A DNA stretch of 60,000 nt from Membranipora membranacea (lineage: Eukaryota > Bryozoa > Gymnolaemata > Cheilostomatida > Membraniporidae). The position numbers were made by a program, and so were the translations under genes. The stretch lies in the NCBI GenBank assembly GCA_914767715.1, contig OU612067.1, forward strand, positions 2,916,001-2,976,000, read 5' to 3'. Positions 12,288-21,928 of this stretch are shown here, piece after piece. Position 1 is the stretch's first letter, and each line of letters opens with the position of its first letter. The notes under the pieces are model-generated. The model worked only from the letters and a program-made list of their open reading frames with translations. It was not told the DNA's origin and did not search any database.

Positions 12288-14764
12288 ATGCTCCTCGGTA
12301 GTGTTATCTCATCGAAATCTAGTCTCATTCTAACGGTGAGTTGAATTTCTTCCAAAACCATTTCACATTTTTATTGTGATCCACATGATGTTCAGATTAT
12401 TACCATGAATGGCCTGCATTATGCATCTAGCGTTATTGGCAAACCTGTTAGTATTTTAATTATCTAAGACACCAAAATTATTGAGCTGAGTTTTCTGCTA
12501 AACACTCTTAGGTGAGGGAAAACTCTGCTCTCTTGCTGAGATATATCCCCCAAGGAATTTTCTGCGGACTGACCATCATAATTCAACAAAAGATTTGTCA
12601 TGTTATGAGAGCGAATATTATAAAGAGTGAAGTTTTTGTCATTTTGTATTTCAGATGATTGTTTGTACTATGGGGGGTAACCTAGCCTCAGGACAATGCT
12701 ACTCTCTACTTAGATATGATTATAAACTCATAGACTGGATCAATCTAAATACAGGGGAGATAAGCGTGTCAGGTAATAATCTCAAAAGTACTGAATCTAA
12801 AATCGTCATCAATTAAATAGTGTGGTTAAGCGGTCTTTAGCTGATGATGGCAGGTGTAAACTATGAGTAAAGCCTGTGCTACAACATTAGTAATAACGAA
12901 AAAAATTAGTAATAATGAATTGTTGCTGACAATAAAAGTATATATATATATAACATGCACCAATAATTTTTCAGCTAACCACATCAGAAGTTATTGGCCT
13001 GTTACAATTTTGATGTGATCACCCACTGTAATGGTACTATATAGAGGTAGCACAACTCCTTGTTTCACAAACTGCCACACGCGTTAAGTAATATCAAGAA
13101 AACTTTTTATTTTTCCAGTAACGATTATTTTCAGAACTAGAGAAAATACCGGGTGCACTGCACCTTATTATAATATTACTTTCACTAGTAACCAGCAGCC
13201 CTAGAAATCAGGCGATCTCAGCTGCAGGGGTCCGCAAAGAGCATGTCTGGCTGTCGATAAACAATTTCACCTTGTTCTGTTGCCCTGTATATATTAACCA
13301 TCTTGATTATAAACTGATGTACGGACTGATTTTGAGAACTATGGAGTCTGCTGGTTAATATTAAGCATTTGACTTGACTAAATAGACCGTTTTTATTTCT
13401 AGATTAAATACTATCTTATTGGTACATTTTCCTGTGTAAGGACTAAACTGGAGTAATCGGTGACTAACCTGAGTATTTTATTTAGTTAGGAGCACAAAAT
13501 ATAGTATCATGTACGGAAAATCATCATCAACCTCATACTTGGTGCGCCTGTGCTGGCCGTGCTACATAAGCAAAGGTGGATAGGCCCCACCGTCACATTG
13601 GTTGGCTACTGACGATACCGACCTGTAAAACATTGTCAGGGAACCATAATAATTTTGCATTGCTTCTGCTATATATCAACCTGAGTATTATCTTATTTAG
13701 AGTCGTTTAATGATAGCAGCAGATTTTCTATGAGGCGATATGGAGACAATATGATGGCAGACATGAGCTTAAAAGGTGAACATGCTTGGCAGGTGGAACG
13801 AAGCGGTGTTACGAAATTTCTCTCTGCCGACTGCAGCAATGGGAAAGTTTACCTGGCCCCGGCTATGGTAAGTGATCATCGTTTACTGTAACCAACTATA
13901 GTATGCTCTGTCAAGCCATGAATCTTACCCTAACACAGAATTAAAGAAATTTAAAAACCCAAACCTTATGTAGGATTCAATCAGGTTTTTGCCTGTTTAT
14001 CAATATCTGTGGTACAGTAGTTGATGAGAAATAAATCATATCGATAAGCTAAAATTTTGATCTTTGCTTTGGCAGGCTGTAGGTTAGATGGGACTGGCTG
14101 GATCATTAATTTTGTGGGAAGCAGTCAATTTCCTTTTTTGTCTAGAACATTCATGATGCTGGCTATTATATTTGTTTCAGGCAGGTGGATTACCACCATC
14201 AAACGCTCAATTTGTCAGTTACCGAAGTGGTCATGGTCTCACCAGGTGAGCTTAAAGGACTGAATTTCTGCCTAGGGCATTGTCATGATGCAGAAGCTAT
14301 AATCCTACATCTTACTTAACCATGAAAATTGGTAGTGAAATTGATTATCTTCTCATGCAACATTTGAGCACAACAACTACTGTATCATATGAGGGTTTTT
14401 ATATTTGACTCCCATTGTAACTGTTCGTATTTGAAATGCTAGCATTGTCTTTTACTGTAGGTTCTTGGTGAAAGACTCAGAGTGCTTTTTGACAGTGTAT
14501 CCAAATGGAACATTAGGTGCTAGTAGCCAAAGTAATGAGAGTACACACTCAGAGCTAGCAGGTTCTGGGGTCGTAGTTCTCAACATGCAATTGGATCTGG
14601 GTATTGCGGTAAGTGATCTAAGATTAATAGATTTGAGTGCAGCATGTATAAGATGATTTCATGTTACATGTTAAGTTAACACTTAGTGATTGTCAGCACC
14701 TGTGTGAGATGTAGTTAATATTACCTTTGATGTCCAGGCAGGTCAGAAAATTCCTAATATATAA
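12288..14764 (+). CDS. small secreted protein, possibly beta-trefoil (FGF/IL-1-like fold), 6 exons
   Basis: Exons 12288-12335, 12655-12772, 13701-13867, 14181-14245, 14461-14608 and 14738-14764 join with matching phases into 573 nt (190 residues). The first ~30 residues form a signal-peptide-like stretch (SLILTMIVCTMGGNLASG). After it I see three weakly repeated units, each with a hydrophobic strand, a turn with N/D-G, and another strand: LIDWINLNTGEISVS; KFLSADCSNGKVYLAP; and CFLTVYPNGTLGAS followed by GSGVVVLNMQ. That three-fold pattern and the PNGT turn recall FGF and other beta-trefoil proteins. FGF signalling is therefore a hypothesis, not a call; the heparin-binding basic surface of FGFs is not evident. 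The last exon is only nine codons. The gene structure is better supported than its function. A dispersed repeat copy lies in intron 2. Confidence 0.6.
13031..13598 (+). repeat. dispersed ~600-bp repeat, copy 1
   Basis: Begins AGAGGTAGCACAACTCCTTG and ends near GGCCCCACC. It shares long diverged blocks with 15134-15834: AGAGAAAATACCG, AAATAGACCGTTTTTATTT, GAGTATTTTATTTAGTTAGG and ACTTGGTG...GGCCGTG. No reading frame is conserved between copies, so it is probably a non-autonomous element or duplicated non-coding block. It lies in intron 2 of the beta-trefoil-like gene. Confidence 0.65.
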
Positions 14765-15133
14765 ACATGATCCTGGCCACCAGCACTAACATGTTTGAAA
14801 GCAAAGAAAGGATAGGAGATTTACTATCCACATACTTGGTACAGACTCTTGCTGAGAGCATGTAGCGATTTGCAATATCCTGATCCTCTTGCAAAGTAAT
14901 CATTTAAACTGATGTTGTAGATTGTTAATTGTTGAGACGTGATAGTGTCAGTACCAAAAATGGGCACTTGAGATATGTAGTTATATTCAGCCAGCCGCAG
15001 AAGTCAGAGGGTACAGATAGATATGAAAACAAATGCACCCAGTAACCTCCATGGTATTTAGTAGTCACAAGCATACACAACGAGCAGAGAGACGCAGATG
15101 TAATCCATCAAATATGTAACGAAGACAACCGTG
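14765..15133. other. intergenic, nothing recognised
   Basis: No coding exon, RNA or clear repeat found between the beta-trefoil-like gene stop and the second dispersed-repeat copy. Confidence 0.4.
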
Positions 15134-15834
15134 TAATGATACTAGACAAGAGGTAGCACAACTCCTTGTTATTCACAATTCCGCCAGACGAATTATGTAA
15201 TTTCTGGAGAACTCAACCGATTAAATCTATTTTCAGACTCAGAGAAAATACCGAGTAAAATATTATTATTATATAATTTTCACCGATTACCAACGGTGCT
15301 GGAAAACATGCAATCTACTCTGCAACGGATTGCAAGTGCATGCCAGACCATCCATAAACAATTTCACTCTAATGTATGTTTGCCTCATTTGCCATTTATG
15401 AAAATGAATTGTTCTGTTGCCCTGTCCCCGTATTATATGCCCGGTCTGACTGATGTACCGCCCTCGGCCTTAGTTAGAATATATATATTACACTTTTTAT
15501 ATGTTAATCATGCCGTATATAAACCGATGCACGTACTGTTTGAGAGATTCCGGAGTGCGCTGGTTATTATTAACCATTTTAAATTGAGTAAATAGACCGT
15601 TTTTATTTCTAGATTAAATACTTTTTATTGTGTACATTTTTATGTGTTAGGACTCTGTCTCTTATTATACAAATAATTAAACTGGAATCATCGCTGCAAA
15701 TCAACTTGAGTATTTTATTTAGTTAGGAGTATCAATAATGAGAAACATGTAAGAAATCACCATCACTCAATACTTGGTGCCCCCTGCGCCGGCCGTGTTA
15801 CTTGATTAAAGGTGGAACGGTCCCACCATCATTA
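15134..15834 (+). repeat. dispersed ~600-bp repeat, copy 2
   Basis: Second copy of the repeat at 13031-13598, in the same orientation, longer by internal insertions. Shared blocks appear in the same order, which argues against chance similarity. Confidence 0.65.
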
Positions 15835-16619
15835 AGGGTGCCTACCCACTACAAACCAGAGCATGCTAATCCGGTCAGAAAATAGGAATTCCAGTGACGC
15901 AGTAATTTGGTTTTCCAAAACGTCATAGTACCAAGTACCAAGTAATCTTCAGGGTGACACAGAAGTAATTAACCAGGAAGTAACAACAACAAAGTCAGCC
16001 CAAAAATAGAACAACAAATTCCAGAGGGTAGACTGAGGAACAGCAGCCATATACCACGTGGCGTGACCACAGAATGGTTTCATATAACAAAGCCACAAGA
16101 GACACTAATCCACTAATCCGCTGACAGCTAATCAAACGACAACAAGCAGAGTCAGCACAAAAATCGGCACCTATATAAAGGCCGAAATTTTGAACAGTAA
16201 ATTAGTACAGTTGAATTCTTTGAGCAGCACAGTCAACTTTTTACATAGCTAGTAAAAGACATTATATTTTGATTTAATAATTGCTAGCTTTAAATCAGAG
16301 ATCTTTGTTGGAACGCTAAAACTAAAGTGGAGTCTAAGGACCAATATATACTGTGAGTATCATTGAATTACACTATCAGTTTTTTATAAGTATCAAGACA
16401 ATAAACCATAACTTTAGTGAATATACTGTTGTAATTGATTTCTATGCATATAGTAATTGGCAAAGTAATTAGGGACAGTTCGTCGGGTACTCAGACGTTA
16501 GATCATATTCACTAAGAGTTTATAAGACAATTTTGCAATCAACTAAAGTAAGTCGTTGTTAATTGTTACTATAACAACACTCTGAAACAGGATTCAAAAT
16601 TAACTTTAGGAGGTTTAAT
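15835..16619 (+). promoter_or_regulatory. TATA-bearing, LTR- or promoter-like block
   Basis: CTATATAAAGG at 16171-16181 is a good TATA box. About 220 bases downstream is AATAAA (16400-16405), followed by a GT-rich stretch. The TATA/polyadenylation spacing is what an LTR or a short non-coding transcription unit would have. No second LTR copy, gag-pol frame or clear primer-binding site is visible, so the nature of the block stays open. Confidence 0.3.
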
Positions 16620-16929
16620 CATTGTGACCCACCGCTAAACGCAGGTATTTCGCGTAGGTGCTCATATCAAAGTCGGAAATCATTGTGACCCACCGTAAAA
16701 CGCATGTAATTTCGCGTAGGTGCTCATATTGAAGTCGGAAATCAATGTGACCCACCGTAAAACGCATGTAATTTCGCGTAGGTGCTCATATCAAAGTCGG
16801 AAATCATTGTGACCCACCGTAAAACGCATGTAATTCGCGTTGGTGCTCATATCAAGTCGGAAATCATTGTGACCCACCATAAAACGCAGGTAATTCGCGT
16901 CTGTGATCATATCAAGTCGGAAATCATTT
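16620..16929. repeat. tandem array, 5 copies of a ~60-bp unit
   Basis: Five units of 60-62 bases, each with TTGTGACCCACC, AAACGCA, TTCGCGT and GGTGCTCATAT, separated by AGTCGGAAATCA. Copies differ by a few bases and small indels. Each unit carries CG-containing ACGC and GCGT in inverted orientation. It lies 440 bases downstream of the TATA box at 16172. Confidence 0.9.
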
Positions 16930-17341
16930 AGAAGTATCATTGGGAACTATTGTTAAAGCAGAACAGAATTAATTAGTAGTCATATTTGCTTGGGGGTTAA
17001 ATAGATTAAGTTTCGGAATAATAGTTTAGGATTAGATTCTTGTGTTTTAAAGAAGTAGGACGCTACCGATTTAAGATAAGATACCTCTAATCTATGAAAC
17101 ATTAATTCAACATCGAATATAGAAATTGAACATCAATTTTAGAGTGACCACAGACTGATACCTCTTTCCTTCACTAGAAATTGGGTTGGAGTCTTTAGCT
17201 AATTTAACTTGGCTAAGAGGCCTGTGATACTGATACACCGCCTTGATTACCTGATTGGGCTTCCAGGCACTATACAGGGATCAAGTAGGTGCTCATAATT
17301 AAAATCAGTCACCTAAGTTGAATAACAAAAATATCAAACGT
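16930..17341. other. intergenic, nothing recognised
   Basis: AT-rich stretch between the 60-bp array and the hAT-type element. GTAGGTGCTCATA at 17286-17298 echoes part of the 60-bp unit. No gene seen. Confidence 0.4.
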
Positions 17342-17349
17342 ACCTGAAC

Positions 17350-18346
17350 CATACTTGCCAAGTAATCTAAATACAAAATAGGGAGATTTCACTTTACGGC
17401 GATACTGCACCACAACGTGGTGCTTCGAGGGTGCGAAGCACCAGAGTCACCCACCTGGGGGTTTGGGGGGCGGTGTGAGCCCCCCAACGGGGTACGGGGT
17501 GGAGCCCCGTCTGCAGAAGCTCTGAGAGCGTTTCCAGCCACTAGGAAGGGCTAAAAAGGTATATTTGACCCCAAATAATTTCATGTTTGTACTAGTACTT
17601 AATTAAATATAAAACTGAGGTGAAATACACTTTAAACAATTGCAATCAATCCATGGACCCCTGGGACTCTTACATATATAGCTTTACATTGTCGATGTCA
17701 AGTATCAAACACCCCATTGGCAAAGTAGAGGCATGTAAGTCCCAGGTGTCCATGGCTACAAGTGCCCATGCATCATCAAGATCTGAAAATGTGCTCAGTC
17801 ACAGACAGTGAGAATCCAGATAAGGTACTATATTCCTGTTTGACTAACATTAAATATGTTTCAAAGTCTTTGGTCCAAGCTTTGTTAAATTGTAGTGGAC
17901 CTACCTTTGGAATTGTTAGGTTTCTATTTCCTTTCACTTAAATTTAACTAGAGTAGACAGTACAAAATTAATACTAAAAAATGTGTGATCTGAAAGGAAA
18001 TGAAAACTAAATGTATACACTTGACTAGCTACTTTATATTGTGACCAATGACAGTCAGTGTTGTGAGTTATGAGAGGATGCTATTGGCCATTTACAATAA
18101 TAGGCTGAGTCTTAACAAAACAGGTAAATTTGTTAGGATTATTTAATTTGATAATTCTTTCAATTTTGAGTGCAAGGACCTTAACAGTAACTAGTCAACA
18201 ACAACATGTGCTTGGATCACTATCAAAAAATTGCGATTGGACTGTTTTCTCTAAAATCTGGAGGAAATAGGGAGATTTACAAAAAGTGGGAGGTGGGTGT
18301 AAAAATCTGGAGGGTCACGCCTAGATCGGGAGACTTGGCAAGTATG
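17350..18346. mobile_element. hAT-type non-autonomous transposon, complete
   Basis: The element is 997 bases with 13-base terminal inverted repeats: CATACTTGCCAAG at 17350-17362 and its exact reverse complement at 18334-18346. Both ends are flanked by the 8-base direct repeat ACCTGAAC (17342-17349 and 18347-18354). An 8-base target duplication is the hallmark of hAT elements. Subterminal GGGAGATTT motifs occur near both ends (17381 and 18271). There is no transposase frame, so it must be moved in trans. A GC-rich hairpin cluster lies inside (17418-17510). Confidence 0.88.
17418..17510. repeat. cluster of three GC-rich hairpins inside the hAT-type element
   Basis: Three consecutive perfect stems: TGGTGCTTCG with a 6-base loop (17418-17443), TTGGGGGG with a 9-base loop (17463-17487), and ACGGGG with a 5-base loop (17494-17510). 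The GC content is sharply above the surroundings. Confidence 0.75.
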
Positions 18347-18479
18347 ACCTGAACACATTCATAAATAGTGATTGTGTCGTACTAACATCTAAGGATAATA
18401 TTGACTTTGTGGTGTAAGAGCATTATCTCAAAACTCATCAAGAGTTTTACTGTTAGAACAAGACAGGGGTCTTGGCAGG

Positions 18480-19435
18480 TTATCGGCAGAAACCTTTCTT
18501 AAACAACTTGAAGGCAACTTCTAGTGAAGCCAAGAAGAGGTCAGGGTCAATAACAACCCCTTAGTAAATTTCTTTGTGGAGTAGTGGGAACCAGCTGTTC
18601 GTCACTAGAAATTAACAAGTTAAATACCTCGTACTCACCAGAGTGCTAGCATTACCAATTGGAACCACGTTTTAATAGATTTGAGCGATCTTGTCTTTCT
18701 TCAGTGCATGAAAGAGGAGGTAACTCCAAATTAGAACTACAAATAAATTACACAACAATTAAGTGACATTTTGAAGTGTCCGGAGTGCAAGATTTAAAGC
18801 CATAACTAGAAACATAGTTAGAACCAAATTTATAAGTAGGACGGTTATAGAACAACTATACATACTAATAATACACGGCATATACTTTAGTATAGGATAC
18901 TACCAATTCCGTTCCTCACAATAGGCTTACGAATGTCAGCGATGTTTTCAAAACCTACAGAACCAAGCATTTCAAAAGATTATTGAAACAATCTCCAATA
19001 TGCCTACAGGCCAATGTTCTTGTGCTGCCATATAAGATAACTCTATTTATTAGTCCAGATGAAACCAAGTGTTGCACTCTATTAAATATTTACAGATTCA
19101 TAGAAACAGAACAGCTAAACTTTATTTTTTTAACATTTATTCCATACAAATTGATAATAGATCAACACAAGTGTAGCTTTGAATTTTATCATGTTCTATG
19201 CCCACATTTCTTTGGTTCCATGAACTTATAGTTTTACAATCATTCAACAAAATGTGTGTAGAAGTCAGATTTTGAATGTCTTTGATTATCTCCTCGCATT
19301 TTTATAACTTTGTAATTCTAATTTTATGAGCATTTTTACTATATTTTAAAATGTACCAGAGAACAATCAACTTACTATTATATTTAATTTAAACGCTCAT
19401 ACTCGTAACCGAGAGCTGAGAGCAGTCCGCCACAT
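18480..19435 (-). CDS. possible minus-strand gene with mitochondrial-type N-terminus (partial model)
   Basis: Candidate exons: 19435-19403 (ATG, then MWRTALSSRLR, strong donor GTATGAG), 18960-18937 (VLKTSLTF, donor GTAAGC), and about 18724-18658 (LPPLSCTEERQDRSNLLKR, donor GTAATG). The first three join in phase and give an Arg/Ser-rich, acid-free leader typical of mitochondrial presequences. A further coding-looking stretch, VVIDPDLFLASLEVAFKLF to a stop at 18480, follows a good acceptor, but its phase does not fit the preceding donor. An exon may be missing, or the gene may be decayed or mis-modelled. I do not recognise the family. Confidence 0.28.
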
Positions 19436-21010
19436 GCTAAGGTCCACTGACTGAGGTGAAAGTGTGCTTACGAATTAACAACAGCATGATCAAAATATTA
19501 ATTCTAAAAATAAATGATGCCACTTTTAGAATGTCTTTGTACAGCACAAGAAAAGAAAACACCTGATTTGAATGGCGGATTCAAATTAAAAAACTTTATT
19601 TCTTTGATTACCTGAAGCAATTTGTAGCAACTACGCACATTTGCATTAAGAACGAGTCCAACCCAACCATAGCATATACAAATGGTACAAGTCTTACGAT
19701 CTCTTTAGTGGGAAGGACCAAATGCATTGTATTTGTAGTAAAATCTAGCTATTCAATCCCATTCTGTATTTGTTGCCTGTAAAAGATAACAAGCCAGTGC
19801 TATTTTCACCTGAGAAATCATTAAAATCATTAATCGGCATCGTCAGTCAGATAAGTGGTGAATTCTGTCGGACTGTCACGAGCCAATATTGTTGTTGTGT
19901 GAAATAATACATACAACAATACACAAACTATTAATTGAAAAGCTGACAAGATTAGATTGAGTGAGTTATCAGATCAATAGATATCATTATACAATTCGCC
20001 CTTTCACCTCTGCTCTCCTCCGAAGAGATTACCTCTTACTCCCCCCATCCCTAAACCACACGGCACACCTCCAACAAGAAGATCAAAATCACTCTCAACC
20101 TTACATGAATCATAGGTTACAAAATACAAGACAACTCATATAAAGATACTTTATACTGCCAATTAAACCGAGTTGAGCGATCTCATTCAACTGATATCAC
20201 CGACATGTTTTATCAGTGATCGTTCAATGGACAGACGGTTATGCTATATCTCCAAAATCATTTACCAAAGATGTGGCGATCAACTCGGCAAGGTACAAGG
20301 TAAGGTACAGGTAATAGCGAGAGAATGCGATAATGAAATGTTAGCTGAGCTGTAAGCAGTCAGATGTTTCCCTCAGAAAATGAATATCAAAATATCATTC
20401 CTCCAGAACGGTATTATGTCAAATGGACCATTTGACTACATGCCACATTATTACTGCAAAATTCTGGACACATATTTAGAGCTTTGCACGGATTCTTATT
20501 GGAAAATGAAAACAAAGCTAGAGTTTATGGAAATATGTTTTTTGTTGTCAAAATACTCAGTCAAAAAAACCCAAAAGCTGTACTTGTTTTCTTAAATTAT
20601 GTTATTGCAGCTTACAGTGGAGCACCAAGGAAGTAGTTTGACCAGAATCGGGAACTTACTTGAGAGTATACCTGGGAAATCCTAAAGTGTTTGAGTCTGG
20701 TGGATATAGTTATAAGGAAGTTTCATTGTAGAATTCTGATCATACATTTGCATTTAAGTAGCATGGTCGCCACTGAATGAATATGCTAAGGTAGATAATT
20801 GACTGATAAACATGGGACCAGCAACCACCAATGCGACATATGTGGCAAATTACACTTCAGATGTTAAAACAGGAAATTTTAGATTCTTGCTCCTTTCCAG
20901 GTAGGATAATAAGAGTAAGCCACATCATAATAATGTAATCTCACAAAACAGAAATTATTTCTGCCTTGTGGATTGATCTTGTAACTTGTGTTTCAGAACA
21001 AGTAATGAGT
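19436..21010. other. intergenic up to the Ginger-type element, no firm gene
   Basis: Several short open frames, none with recognisable domains or consistent splice phasing. The last ~40 bases before the element read like an acceptor (TTGTGTTTCAG at 20988-20998). With the transposon removed they continue directly into AGGGCATAGCAGC at 27973, so the element may have split a gene, but I cannot name it. Confidence 0.3.
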
Positions 21011-21015
21011 AGGGC
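21011..21015. repeat. target-site duplication, left
   Basis: AGGGC immediately before the terminal TGTAG of the Ginger-type element, repeated exactly at 27973-27977 after its other end. Confidence 0.8.
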
Positions 21016-21275
21016 TGTAGAACCCACAAACGTCGCAAACGTCAAAACGTCGCAATCTAGCGATCCACTAACGTCGCAATCCCAAAAACGTCGCAACGAA
21101 GGGTTTTTTAAACGTCGCAATTTTTTAAACGTCGCAATAGCTCGAACCCACTAACGTCGCAAATGTCGCAACTCAACAAAAACGCCGAGTTGTCCCCTCG
21201 TTAGATGCAATACGATCTGCTATGATTAGTGGACAGGAGATACAAGCTTCAAAACACTGTGGGGAATTAAATACA
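21016..21275. repeat. left terminal inverted repeat with ACGTCGCAA array
   Basis: Seven copies of ACGTCGCAA plus one TGTCGCAA between 21030 and 21175, separated by 3 to 22 bases. They are followed by a shared subterminal part (GCCGAGTTGTC..., TTAGTGGACAGGAG, CAAAACACTGTGG). The same order appears inverted at 27690-27972 with small differences, including a rearranged middle section. Confidence 0.88.
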
Positions 21276-21928
21276 ATGTTCTATTTTGTGCAATGGTTAA
21301 TTGATGAGTATTTTTCGTGTCATTTGAATCTCTTTTTATTCACTCCACTTTCAGAATCCATTACTGCTACCATAAAAGGGATTGTTATGCTGTAATTTTA
21401 AACGGATTCCGTCTGATAACAGCTTATCAACATCTAGCAGATATATAGACATACAAGTCAAATTTTTTTAGCCCTAAACTAAGTGACTGGAAACTCCAAA
21501 GTATTGTACCATGGTATACACTCAGCTACATACTAACAGCCAATTGTATGGCTTTGGCTGCATACAAGAATCAATATTATTTTGATAACTAGCCTTGTAT
21601 AGTTTTTTTTCCAAATTGCTGCCATTATCCTTGAGATTGACTGTTATTTGGCAATAATTTATTTGAAAGGTTGTGACATTACAATTTCATATTTTTGGCT
21701 GCGTAGTACAATGAAGTATATTTGATTTTGCGGAAGTGAGAATATAAACAGACATGATTGAGTGACGTATTTACAGTTGAAAAAAAGTATAGCTGAGTTC
21801 TGCGTAAGCAAGTGTGTGACAAAAATATACTAATTTTAATATTGTGGTTATGATCAGTTTGTTAAATTTGTGCCTAGTAAAGAGATCTGAAAATATGTAC
21901 AATAAAAGGTATTACAACAATATTTCTT
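21276..21928. other. non-coding part of the Ginger-type element downstream of its main frame
   Basis: Lies between the left terminal repeat and the stop codon of the minus-strand integrase gene, so it is the element's 3' untranslated side. No other coding sequence recognised. Confidence 0.5.

Noticed and set aside
16620-16929. CRISPR-like array of regularly spaced repeats
   Set aside because: The spacers are as conserved as the repeats, so it is an ordinary tandem repeat in a eukaryotic genome.
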